From contig JAWLBB010000003.1 of assembly GCA_041395105.1 (NCBI GenBank), positions 62,001-126,000 of the forward strand: 64,000 nucleotides of DNA, given 5' to 3'. This stretch comes from Opitutaceae bacterium (GTDB lineage Bacteria; Verrucomicrobiota; Verrucomicrobiia; Opitutales; Opitutaceae). The position numbers and the translations under genes are program-made. The notes under the pieces were generated by a model. The model worked only from the letters and a program-made list of their open reading frames with translations. It made no database searches and had not been told where the DNA came from. Of the stretch, positions 45,216-56,069 are shown one piece after another; within the stretch, counting starts at the first letter, position 1, and every line of letters begins with the position of its first letter.

Positions 45216-48063
45216 GATTTGCCCTCAACGTTTGCGATCACAAGAAGAACCAGCTCAGGGCTGAGATGTTGCCTGCGATTGAAATCGCTCCGCCACTCGG
45301 CTTCTTCTCGATCCAACTGGGCCAGGCGGTACGCCCGCACCTCAGGAAGGCCGATGCGGCCGACCATCCGCCTCCGGGCCTCGAATGAGTAATTGGACTT
45401 CTCTTCCTCCTGCCGGAGCTTGTCGAAGTGCTTACGCACACAATCCTCGAAGACGGGCTGCCCATTTTCAGAGGCGGCTGTCCACAACTCTTGAAAGAGC
45501 GTCTCATCCACGCCGTGACCGACACCACCTGCCACATCAAAGTGCCCGGACATAATTTGATCCCAGATGTGCCTCGCCGTGGGGGCGAGGATTCGTCCAT
45601 CTGTTTGACGGAAGACAGGCAGCATTCGTCGATGACTCCAGCCCTCGGTATGAATCTGAATCCTCCACAGAGCCCAGCAGCCCTTCACGTTGGCCGGAAG
45701 ATTGGGAACACAGATTGTCGGAGCCGGTTGCTGAATAATGAATCGGGGCAGACCGGAGGTAATCCCTCGAACCCTCGGAGATTCCAGCGTCATGTGAATG
45801 GCCGCGGGCAACTTCGTGGCTTCCTTGGCGCTGAAGACGACCGGTTTCATCTCATGGCCGTCCGGCCAGATGAGTTCCCATCCGGGCCCATTCCGGGATG
45901 CCCGTCCGCCATGAGATTGCAGGTAATTGACGGTCATCTGCTCGACCCAGTGCGGCATAGGATGATCCGCTAACTCCCGCGCCATCCCTGGGTCAAGAGC
46001 CGTGGATTCACCTAGAAGCGAAGCCGCCTGTTTGTTGGCCATGGCCTGTTCGCGTACTCGCTTGACGGCCGTTGCGACCTTCTCCTCGACTCCTTCGGGG
46101 TTCAGGATCGATTCAACGTAGAGGTCGTCAAAGATCTGTCCAGCCTGAGCGGAATCCAGCACATCACCCGTCTTATCAATCCCGAACTCCTCCAGAATGA
46201 CTGCCAGCTTGGCTTCCAATACCTCTCGGACACGGAACTCCACTGTATCCTCGTAAGCAAAGTTGATCGCCCGCACAACGTGCGGCTGCCCAATACGGTC
46301 GACACGGCCGATACGCTGCTCCAGCCGCATGGGGTTCAAGGGCATGTCGTAGTTGACAACCACATGGCAGAACTGAAGATTCAGACCCTCGCCGCCGGCA
46401 TCGGTCGAGATCAGAATGCGCGTATCGCCGGCGAACTTCCGCTGCGCTCGCAGTCGATCGTCAATGCTCATCGAGCCGTTGATCTGGACCGTCAAGATGC
46501 CTCGCTCTTCAAAGAACTCTGAAAGCATCTTCTGCGTGGGAACGAACTCAGTGAAGAGCAGCACCTTGAGGTCCGGCTCTCCTTCCTCCTGCTGAAGTTG
46601 ATAGACCAGGTTCAGCATTGCTTCGGCCTTGGCGTCGGGGCCTGTATGCTCGACCTGCCTGGCCGCGTTCAGCAGGACACGCACCTCCTCCTGCTCGTTC
46701 TTCAAGGCCTTGAAGCGAGTACGGATCAGGGTTTCGAGCTGATCCTGGCCGTCCAGATCGGTCCACTCCTCAGCCTCAAGCGTTTCGAAGAATGTCATTT
46801 GTGCCTCCGGCTCGCGCAAGGCTTCCAGGCGGTTTTCCAGGGCAGTTCGGATTGCACACGTAGAGGAGGTCACGAGTCGCTGCATCAGGATCATGAGAAA
46901 CCCGATGTAGTTGCGCTTTTCGCGCACGGCCTGATTGTATCCTTCCTGAACGTAGGTCGTGACAGCCTCGTAAAGCCGCTCCTGGTCGCGGTGCCGGTCG
47001 TCCCATGCCACCGCCAGCATCACAGTGCGACGAGGTTTGAATAGAGGGTTCCCCTCGGCATCGATGGCCCGTCGCTTTTCTGTCCGGATCACGTACGGTG
47101 CGATGCGATCACGGGTCACGCTCGCTTCATCTGGAAAGGCCCCTTCATCGAGCAGCGACACAATGCGGCGGAAGGCGTCCGTTTTACCCTGGTGAGGCGT
47201 TGCCGTAAGCAACAGAAGGTATGGAGACGCCTCCGCAAGCCCCTTGCCGAGCTTAAATCGGGCCACCTGGTCCGTGCTCCCGCCCAGGCGATGCGATTCA
47301 TCTACAATCACCAGGTCCCAGCCGGCAGAGACCAGGTCATCGAAACGCTGCCGGTTGTAATCCGCGAGGTCGCCCTTGGTCCATCCCCGGCGCTTTTCGA
47401 CCGGCTTCACCGAATCCATCGGCACGATCACCTGGGGAAACATCGTCCATACATTGGAAATATTTCCACTCCGACCTCCAGGTGACGGAAATGGACTGCT
47501 CCCGTTCGGGACGTCTGCCGTGAAGCGGTCCGATGTCATGCGACGCAGTGTTTGGAGGTCCTCTGGCAAAATGACTCGAAACGTCTCCCCAAAATGGATC
47601 TGCATCTCGCTGGCCCACTGTGCTGTCAGGCCTTTGGGAGCCACTACGAGCACCCGTTGCACCAAGCCGCGAAGTTTCAGCTCTCGGAGATCAGCCCGCT
47701 TCAATGGTCTTCCCAAGACCGACTTCGTCAGGGCGCAGGTAGCGGACCCGGTCACCGGAAACCGCCTGCGCCAGCGCCTTGATCTGGTGCGGGAGGGGAT
47801 GACGGGCGCTTCGATGGTGCCAACAGCACGTCTTCGCTCAGGGCATCCGCGATTCTGGCAGCTGCAGCAAGATAGCAAAGCCGCTCCTTGTTCCAACCAT
47901 CCGCCTCTGAGAGGGGTTTCAGGAGGTTGGCATCAATACGAACGGTGGCATCGGTGGACGGCAGCCAGACACGACAGGACGACCGCCCCCAAATTTCCTG
48001 CCTTTCGATTACCAGGCAGGGTTGGCGGTGCTCTGTGCTGTATAGCCATTCTCCGTTTGTCAT
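45212..48063 (-). pseudogene. brxHII: BREX-3 SNF2-type helicase BrxHII, N-terminal region with several indels
   Basis: The true start appears to be the ATG at 48063 (MTNGEWLYST). From ~47700 leftward the frame is intact: VLVVAPKGLTAQW, VIVDESHRLGG, LLTATPHQGKTD, GLNLQFCHVVVNYDMPLNP and QRIGRVDRIGQ, the motifs of an SF2 helicase. Between 47700 and 47830 the family sequence jumps frames: APIEAPVIP, then LPHQIKALAQAVSGDRVRYL and DEVGLGKTIEAG (Walker A) lie in different frames. Restoring one C in three or four short runs would repair it to ~950 residues. Because the rest is perfect, homopolymer error is a strong alternative to decay. Confidence 0.8.
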
Positions 48064-48069
48064 GCTTCG

Positions 48070-48192
48070 CTAACCTGACCAGCTGCTGTTGTTGGGATTG
48101 AATCGCACCAAATGCGAGTGAAAGGAGCCCAGGTTTCGGAGAACCTGAGTAGCCTTCGGTGCCAGATCAATGCTCATGCGTCTCTTTGCCAT
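48070..48192 (-). CDS. Possible 40-residue small protein between OLD and brxHII genes
   Basis: ATG at 48192 overlaps the OLD-gene stop (TGATG). The frame (MAKRRMSIDLAPKATQVLRN, ending NNSSWSG) stops 6 bp before the brxHII start. It fills the gap exactly, as an operonic gene would. The N-terminus is basic. No family is recognised. Coupled position is the only support. Confidence 0.4.
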   Translation of the reverse strand: MAKRRMSIDLAPKATQVLRNLGSFHSHLVRFNPNNSSWSG

Positions 48193-50022
48193 CAGTTGAC
48201 CTTGGCGCCAATCTCGTCAAACCATCCGTTGATCTCGTCGTAAGCGTTGCGCTCCTTCATGCGCTCGACGGTCATACGGTCTGCGGCGTCTTCATTCAGC
48301 CAGTGCTTGATAGATCTACGCTGGATCTTCTTCTGGCCACCCAGCGCGTTCTTGATCTCCATCTCAACGTCACAATCGTCTGTCAGGACGAAGAAAATGG
48401 CGCTGGGACAGCCGCGTTCATGGCCTCGTTGATGGCATCCAAATGTAGATAGTTTTCCATCTCACGCTTACCTGTAAGGAAGCTGACGGAACCGTCGCCA
48501 CGGGCATTGACAGCGTCATGAGCACCCTGATACTTGAACTTTCCAGCCTTTTCCTCGTCCCGGTCGTAGATGTGAACCTCCGGGAGGTTGAGATTCCGCA
48601 GGTAGTGTTCGTTGACCCACTCCCGAAGGTATGCCGCCAAAACCACCATGGCAACCCGCGGATCGGAAAAGACGTCGACAACGTCTTCGTTCTCTTGCCG
48701 GAGAATTCCATTGATACGCTTGAGAAACTGTAGATCGTGGGGGCCTTCAACGCAGAGCAGCACTTTCGCTCGTTTGTCTGGAATGATGCCCAGATCGGAA
48801 ACTACTTGGGCGATGACCTCATCGAGCGCAACTTGCACCTTTCGGCCGTTTTCTTCGCAGGGGGAGATGTGACGGATGGCCTCAACGGGTAGCAAGGACG
48901 CCAGTGCAGGCACATGTGTCGTTAGCAGTATCTGGCAGCCGTCAGACTCCGCAATCGTTCGAAGTGCTTCCACCACCTTTCTCTGGTTGCTGGGTGCTGC
49001 GCCGTCTCAGGTTCTTCAACGGCATAGATAATGTTGCCCTTATCGTTCACCTCCCGCAGACGTTCCGCCTCTGCTCGAAAGAAGCTGAACAGAACCAGCC
49101 TTCGCACACCGCTACCGCGTTTGTTTATCGGGATCTCGTCGTCACCAGTGAGAGCCAGCTTGAAGACCCCTTCCCACTTCGGATCTGCTTTGAAGTGAGG
49201 ATTCAGCTCAGAGGCGAGTGCCTTGTCGAAATCGGCAAGTTTGGTCAGGGTCCGGCCGGCCACATCCAACGCTCTTTCCCGCACCTTCTCCTTAACGGTA
49301 TTCAGTTCCTCCTGCACTTCCTTTATGGCTTGCCCGATAGCGAATTTGAGAGGGTCCTGGACCTCAGCATCCTCATCTGTCGATGGCCGGTCCGCTCCAG
49401 AACAGCGCATATTCCGGCAGGTATTTGGATAGCTGTTCCCAGATCGCCTTTGCATCCTCCTTGTCCAGCTGCAGTTCGGTCGGGCCGAGTTGGAGATCCG
49501 CACATTTTCCAAGATTGACTTTCTAAGGGCGGAATTCGACCGTTTGTCCACATCATCCGATACACCGAGGGCTGCCGCCTGCTTCTTCAGGTCAACATTC
49601 TTCTTCGATAACAGACTGTCGAATCCTTCAGCTTGTGGATGGTTGGCGATAGCGAACACCTTGGGCCGTTTAATGGCCTTATCCGCGAAGGCGAAGACCT
49701 GATGTATCTCCAAATGCCCATTCGCATTCAACAGGTATTCGTCCAGCAAAGAGGTCTTTGATGTGGCATCAATCACTAATTCCGCAGGGAAATCCTCGAA
49801 AATACATCAATCCGCATTTCCCCTGCATCCCCCGCCTTCACGCACACATCACTAAAGTCGCACTTGCCGAGGGAATGCCCGAAGAAAAACGGCCAAGGCG
49901 TCAAAAATGGATGACTTTCCAGCATCATTCCTTCCAATAAAGGCAGTGAGGCTGCCAAGGCTGATACGGTGTTCTCCCAGGTAACCGCGGTAGTTCTTGA
50001 GAATGATTTCAGACAGCTTCAT
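48192..50022 (-). pseudogene. OLD-family ATP-dependent nuclease (AAA + TOPRIM) with several frameshifts
   Basis: ATG at 50022 after CTAGGGAGGA starts MKLSEIILKNYRGYLGEH and the Walker A GRNDAGKSS. Family sequence then continues in other frames. FGHSLGKCDFSDV changes frame near 49890, then again near 49790 into FPAELVIDATSK. It changes near 49490 and 49385, returning to STDEDAEVQDPLKF. GSGVRRLVLFSFFRAEAERL and YAVEEPE (Walker B) follow, with another change near 48960. The TOPRIM part has VLLCVEGPHDLQFL and VHIYDRDEE, and a last change near 48400 leads to the true end at 48192. About six indels in 1.8 kb disrupt it. OLD nucleases cut DNA and act in phage defence. Placement between pglX and brxHII is unusual. 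Confidence 0.75.
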
Positions 50023-53000
50023 ATCATTCCTCCCTAGTCGAGTCAGCGCTTGGTCGTACCACATCAGCAGTTTAGGGTCTTCCTGGAGGACATCCTCGGG
50101 AATTCGCTTAGCGACAGCGATGATTGTGCGGTAGTCCTGCTTTTGCCAACACTTACGAAATCCTACGCGGACAGCCTCCGTGCGGATGATCTTGATCCGC
50201 CTTCCTTTGAGTACCTTCGCCCGGGTATCAGAGAGGCCGGGCAACTCGTTGCCTCGGTCGAGTCCGTATCTGGCTTGAATCCCTCGGGCAGGTATTCCCA
50301 GAACTCCTTCAGCAGGGACCGCTCACGGAGTTTCTCTAGATCACCGGCCTTATTGGGATCTGGAACATACCAGCGGTCTTTGGCCTTGCCGATCAAGACA
50401 GGGTCGTCCTTGGCGAGGTTGCGCAGATCCTTCCAATTCGTGGAAAGATAGGCGTGAATTTGCTCAGGAACTTTCCCATCGCCGCTGTAACATAGGAAGT
50501 TCTGGTTCAACAGATCGCGGAGGTCCAGTGGCTTTTCGTACTTTTGCCAGCCACTCAATTCTTTCATAAACTGGGGATTTATATCCGAAGATGTTTGCGG
50601 CTTGGTATGGAGGACGTTTCGCAGCCAATCAATTGCTGAGGCTTCGTCTGAAACAAATAGAGACATCTGACCGGGCCTGCCATACCGAATGCTGCTCTTG
50701 TCGTACTCGGCAACCTGATCAGAAAGGAAATACATGCCGTCACGCTCGATGAAGCGCTGCGCCAGCCCGATCTGGAACTCCTGGCTGGAGATGGGAACAG
50801 GGGTAGCCCTTGCGGACGTAGTAGGCCACCATCTGATCGAATAGAATGCGCGGGTCACGTTCAAGAATGAAAAACATTAGCGCTCCTTGGCGCTTTGTAA
50901 CCGGCAAATGCTTCAGATGAGTACGAATGAAATCCCATACACCTTCTTCAGTTTGCGCTTCCCTTCGGAAGCGCTCTTCAAAGCCGCCGTTTGGTTTGTA
51001 CGCCGAAATGACAAGATCTTGTTTGACCGAAGTAGGATTCGAGAATGACTTTATGCCCCCATGTTTCTTGTCAAGAGACGCGACATTGGCAACTACAAAA
51101 CCAGCATCCTGCAAATGTAGATTGAATAGAATTCCAGACACTCGCTCTGGAATTTGAGAATTCAACAGTAATCCATCCTCCCGCCCTAAGTGCTCGGTAC
51201 AACACTTTGAAACAGTCTGCCATCAAAGCCTGATATTGAATCAATGTCTTTTTCTGCGCTTCATTTGTTATAGCTTCCTCAAGTTGATTTGTTGTAACGC
51301 CAAGCCAGGTTTCAGTAATGAAATTCAACTCAGAATACATTAGGTTTCCGCCAAAAGGAGGATCAACAAACACGTAATTAATGCAGCCTTCGGGAAGGCT
51401 TACAGAAGATCCCGATTGGCTCGAAATAACATTTCTGCTGTTTTTCCAACTAGATTTGATTCTCCTGTCCTTCAGAAGCTCTAGCGCACTCTGTTCGACA
51501 GATTCTGAAGAAATATAGAGCGTTCCTGATAGTGGTCCGTTAACCCGGCCATTTACATTGTGATTGTTGATAATGAATCGGTTTAGCTTTGTTGCATTGC
51601 GGGAAATAAACGAAGTCAGTATCCACCTTTCCTTAGGCCTAAGACGATCCCACATAGCGGATAGCATCAGTAAATTCCTCTTATGATAAAAATGGTGAGT
51701 ATGCGTTATCCCCTCATGGTACCCGGCTCTCCACGAGTCACCCCATTGACTACCTTTTCCAAGAAAAAGCTTCGTTGGAACAGCTAAATCAAAGTCGAGT
51801 GATTCAGTTTTCTTTGCCAAACACTTATCGTATGAGTTTGTACGTCTGCGAATTTTTGATTTTCCTTGAAAAAAGCAAACATAGGCAGGCTCAGATTTGG
51901 GCTGCGAAATCACTGAAGACAATGTATGGTCGAAACGGTTGGAGAGTTCTTTCTTTGCAGTGCTCTTGCTGACGTTCGCTCCACATTGCGGGCAGTTGAA
52001 GGCATCTAGGGCCTTTCCTTCGCCTACAAGCATTGTGTGGTCGAACGATGATAAGCCTGCACTGCAATTGTTGCAGATTAGAAAATCGGTCCATACAATA
52101 AAATTTAATTTTCTAATTCGGATGAGACTATTGCTTACGCCGGCTCTTGCGCACAATGAATTTTCTGACGACAGAAGATCTCTACATTCTTTTGGTGTTG
52201 TACACGCCTCTAGCTGTTCGTTTATTTTCTCTAATTCGTCATCTGATGCACCTTCAATAGTTGAATGCATCCAGCCCAGAGAACTCTCAATTTCTCTATA
52301 TAAAGCCGCTATTGTCTTGCTGACGGCTTCTGCATCCATGTCGTCATTGAAACGCGAGGCGATGAAGGTAGCAGCCGATGACAGATCATTTAATACCGCC
52401 TTACGAGCACCCAACTTTGAAAACGGGCGCCAAACCTTATTACTATTTTCATCCATTTCTTCCCGCAAAATGGTTCCATTCGGCTTCACCTGGTAGCCGA
52501 GGGACCTGACCACTTCGACGTCACCACACATCTGCGCAGCGACACCTGTCATGCCGGATCCACAGAAGCCGTCTAGTACAATGTCACCAGGTTGCGTGTA
52601 ATGTAAGATATACCGCATGATGGCCTTGTGCGGCACCTTGGTGTGGTAGGAGTGCGCGTTGTAGATTGGGTCGTTCTTGCCCTCACTCACGTTGGCCGCA
52701 AAGGGTTCACGGGGGTAGTGATTCCCTACGGGTGTTTCGGATTGTTGCGTCTGCCACTCGATGATGAAATCTACGATCCACGGATTAGGACATGCCGTGT
52801 AGTATGGCGGGTCCGAGAGTGCCAAAATGTCCTCGTCCTCCCCATGAGGAAAGCCATCGATTCTGCGGAATTCAGGATCCTTCAGCTTCTTTGCCAGTTC
52901 TCCCAGGAAGTAATCCCGGCGCGCGTCATCGTTCGGGAACTTCCTGCCGAGGCATTCGACCGGCTGGCAACTCTTGGCGTCCAGTTCTTCCTCGTAGGAC

Positions 53001-53077
53001 CTCTCGATGAAGTCCTGCTGCCCGGAGGGGTCTCGAAACATCATCTTGGTCGATTCGGTTTTCTTCTTCCTCGGCAT
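50023..53077 (-). pseudogene. pglX: BREX-3 adenine methyltransferase PglX, frameshifted in its 3' third
   Basis: Start at 53077 (MPRKKKTE), preceded by CAGGAG. Residues ~1-640 are intact. They include DPPY at 89-92, the SAM-site FCGSGMTG at 171-178, a C4 zinc ribbon (ICNNCSAG and FNCPQCGAN) and a second FVDPPFGGNLMYSELNF. This matches the zinc-ribbon PglX of type 3 BREX, which methylates an adenine to mark self DNA. Near 51120 the frame shifts into LQDAGFVVANVASLDKK, then again near 50800 into PVPISSQEFQIGLAQRF and near 50265 into VLQEDPKLLMWYDQALTR. Three indels therefore split the C-terminal region. The stretch ~51270-52480 is clearly AT-richer than flanking BREX genes. Its 3' end abuts the OLD start. 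Confidence 0.82.
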
Positions 53078-53093
53078 AAAAAACTCCTGAAGG

Positions 53094-56069
53094 CTACTCT
53101 TTGATGGCGACGCTCCCACCACGTCCTTTGCCGGGGAAAATCCGGCCTTGAGCTAATAGCTGATCCTTTGCGGCGATGTACTTCGCATCGTCCCATCCAA
53201 GCTGGTCGCGCAGGGAGTGGTTGCCGGACCTGCCACCCATTTCCAGCAATACGGACAATAAGCGGTCACAATCTTCTTCTGACGCATCGGAGGCAGTCGG
53301 CGCTGCGGCAGATGTGGGTTCGTCGCCATTCGGAGACGGCACTTCTGACGAGGACAGCGCCTGTGTTGCCTCCCGCGAGAGAATCACCTGACGGGCCCCG
53401 AGTGCAGCATAGTCCGAAGGGTTGCAAGTCAGCACGATGACTTGCAGGCCACGCGTTGCTCCGAGGTCCAACATCCTCTGCAGGACTTGAACCCTTTGGG
53501 GGTCGGAATAGGCAAAGGCATCATCGAATACGACCGGAAGAACCCCATCGTGCTCCGCGGCGAGCAGTTCGGCGATGGCCAGGCGGACCGCCGCGGCGAC
53601 CTGCTCGCGGGTGCCCCCGCTCAGGGCATCAAACGCCGTGGCACCTGCCTGTGAGGATCGCACCAGTTCGATAGCTTTGAACGCATTGTCTTCAAAAGTG
53701 ACCACCGCACGGGCGTTGGCACCGAACAGGCATTGCAGGTAGCCAGTGACCTTGTCCGCAAGCGGTTGAGAAAACCGATCAGCCAGGGCCTGCTGCTGTT
53801 CCTGGAAGAGGTCGTCAAGCAGGGCAATCGCAGACGCTTTGCGTGAGACCGATTGGAAATGCTCGCGCGCGGCATTCAGCCTCGCTTCGGCCTGGGCGAG
53901 AGATGCCTTCGGGTCCTCGGTGCCGTCCGAACGAAGCGTGGCCTGACTGACCGCCTTCGCGGTCTGAGCGCCTTCCCGTTGCTTGTTGGCTTCGTTTATC
54001 GATCGCTCCAGACGATCCCGGTCGGAAGTCAGCAGAGCGGGTTGCAGCTCTTCCAGTGCCTTCTGCGTCTTCGCGAATTCCTGCTCGGTATCCGCGAGGG
54101 ACTTGCGGGTAGCTTCGATCGCTTCGCCGCGGCTAGCATCATCGCCATGATTCTGCAGGAGCAGGTCCAACTGCGCTTCGGACCCCGTCAGAGTTCGTTG
54201 ATCCTCAGCGATACCCTCACGCAGAGTCGATAGCTGTCCGTCCAGCTCGGTCATCTGGCCATGGAGTGCGTCGCGCGTGGCCTTGAGACTGCTTTCATTG
54301 CCTTCCGCGTTCTGTACTGATTCGTCCTGCGCGTCCCGTAAAACCCTTGCCGCGGCCAAATTCTCGGGTGCATCGAGGGATTTGACGTTCTCCAGGCGAC
54401 GGGTCACTTCGGCTTCCGCAGCGGTCAACTCGTCCTTCGCTGCTGACTGGGCATCCGCGGTCGCCTCGGGGTCCAACTCCTCAAGCGTCGATCCAGCACC
54501 GTCGATCTTCCCGCGCAGGTCCTCTCGCGCTGCGACGACCTCCGAAGCGCGCTTGGTCGATTCAATCCCATACTGGTCCAGAGTGCTCTGGAGCCGCACA
54601 TTGAGCGAGCGGGCCGTCTCGCGAGCTTCACCCAGGCTGTCGCCGCCTCCGGGATGAATACGCAGGCATACGGAATCACCGACGTTTACATCGGTGGCCT
54701 CCGCGATCGTGCGACTTCCGCCGGTCTCAAGGGGCTGGTCCCCGACCCGGACCGCCTGGTCGGCTGAAACGATCTCGATTTCGGCAGCCATGGCATTGAG
54801 GGCGGCCCTGGCTTGTCCAAGCTCACTTTCGATCGCTTGGATCTCCTCGAGAGCATCCCTATCGATCTCGGGAAGTTCTGAGAGTCGACTGCGGTAGCCA
54901 TCGATGTCGCTCTGCAGGGCCCGCACACGATCCAGACGTTTCTGGATTTCATCCAGCCTGGCCTGCTTCTCATATACGGACACGTAGGCTGTGGCCAAGT
55001 CGCGCCCGAGCCGCGCGTTTCGGGTGCCGATCTGGGCATCCTGTAGTTCGCGGTCGGCTTCTCCCGCGCGTTTGCGAAGGTCGGCGATTCTGGCTTCAGC
55101 TTGCGCGAGTTCCTCTTGCTTCGGCTTCAGGGCATCTTGGAGTTCGTCGATGCGTTTCCGTAACTCGACGATACTTTCCTCGGTCGTCTCCAGGGACCCC
55201 AGCTTGTCCTTCGCGGTTACGACGGTCGCCTCTTGCTCCCGCTCCACCTGCTGCAAGCCTTCCGCCTGCGAGATCTTCTCTCTGACTGCCTGCTGTTGCT
55301 TTCGAAGTTCCTCAAGATCCGATGCCGTGCGATGAAGGGTAGCTTCCGCGGTTTCGTAATCGCTCATGGCCAGCTGCAGCTTGCCCAGGCGTTCGGATGC
55401 CGTCGTATGGAGGGTTTCAGCTTTTCTGAGCTCGGTCTGGGCTCTTTCGAGATCGGAGCCGGCCTTGGCGCTCCCGGCCCTTACGAAGGTCTGCTCTCGT
55501 GCCTTGGCAAATCGATTGGCGACCTTTGCATCCAGCTCCGACTGCATGGCAACGGATCCGCCCGTGTCCTGAAGCCGTTGGAGTAATTCGGTCTGCTGCG
55601 ATGCGGCGTGTTCCGCCGGGTTATCGCCACTCATGCCCTGCCAGACCCAGAGGTGGGCCCATTGCTCATTGATCTTGCTGGCAGTCGACCTGCCGGTGGC
55701 ATCTTCACTGCCGAGGAGAGAGGCAAGCTTTTCCTCCGCGTCATCGCCCTGCCAACTCTGGCCGCCAACCTCCGAGAGCTGGGTGGTGCCGCTCTGGCCG
55801 CTGAACCGTTTGCGCAGCGTGTAGGTATGTCCACCCGCTTCGAAGGATATTCCAACCTCGGGGTGGCCCGCATGGAGGGTCGAAGCCATCGACTTGTGCA
55901 TGGCCCCGGTTCCCTTTGCCTTGAGGAAGAGACCTCGATGGACAGCTTCGATGAACGTACTCTTCCCGACCTCGTTGGGCCCGCCAATCAGTGTCCTGAG
56001 TGGATCGAATTCGACCGTTAACTCGCGGTGGAGCCGGTAGTTGCGCACGGCTGCGGAGAGCAGCTTCAT
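53094..56069 (-). CDS. SbcC/SMC-like ATPase embedded in the BREX operon
   Basis: A 991-residue protein. Walker A is GPNEVGKS (30-37), and the ABC signature LSGGTREQ and Walker B LPVVFDDAFAYSD lie near 850-890, so two half-ATPases flank long coiled coils (~190-420 and ~500-800). No CxxC zinc hook is seen at the hinge. Instead a small beta segment (GDQPLETGGSRTIAEATDV) sits near 440-480. The last ~70 residues (HSLRDQLGWDDAKYIAAKDQLL, then GRGGSV) are a winged-helix tail like those on restriction methyltransferases. Its start overlaps the SbcD-like stop by 4 bp. Together they should process DNA ends. Insertion between brxC and pglX suggests a BREX-linked role. Confidence 0.85.
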   Translation of the reverse strand: MKLLSAAVRNYRLHRELTVEFDPLRTLIGGPNEVGKSTFIEAVHRGLFLKAKGTGAMHKSMASTLHAGHPEVGISFEAGGHTYTLRKRFSGQSGTTQLSEVGGQSWQGDDAEEKLASLLGSEDATGRSTASKINEQWAHLWVWQGMSGDNPAEHAASQQTELLQRLQDTGGSVAMQSELDAKVANRFAKAREQTFVRAGSAKAGSDLERAQTELRKAETLHTTASERLGKLQLAMSDYETAEATLHRTASDLEELRKQQQAVREKISQAEGLQQVEREQEATVVTAKDKLGSLETTEESIVELRKRIDELQDALKPKQEELAQAEARIADLRKRAGEADRELQDAQIGTRNARLGRDLATAYVSVYEKQARLDEIQKRLDRVRALQSDIDGYRSRLSELPEIDRDALEEIQAIESELGQARAALNAMAAEIEIVSADQAVRVGDQPLETGGSRTIAEATDVNVGDSVCLRIHPGGGDSLGEARETARSLNVRLQSTLDQYGIESTKRASEVVAAREDLRGKIDGAGSTLEELDPEATADAQSAAKDELTAAEAEVTRRLENVKSLDAPENLAAARVLRDAQDESVQNAEGNESSLKATRDALHGQMTELDGQLSTLREGIAEDQRTLTGSEAQLDLLLQNHGDDASRGEAIEATRKSLADTEQEFAKTQKALEELQPALLTSDRDRLERSINEANKQREGAQTAKAVSQATLRSDGTEDPKASLAQAEARLNAAREHFQSVSRKASAIALLDDLFQEQQQALADRFSQPLADKVTGYLQCLFGANARAVVTFEDNAFKAIELVRSSQAGATAFDALSGGTREQVAAAVRLAIAELLAAEHDGVLPVVFDDAFAYSDPQRVQVLQRMLDLGATRGLQVIVLTCNPSDYAALGARQVILSREATQALSSSEVPSPNGDEPTSAAAPTASDASEEDCDRLLSVLLEMGGRSGNHSLRDQLGWDDAKYIAAKDQLLAQGRIFPGKGRGGSVAIKE

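Noticed and set aside
52628..53104. A 158-codon plus-strand frame opposite pglX
   Set aside because: It is the reverse of the conserved PglX N-terminus with its DPPY motif.
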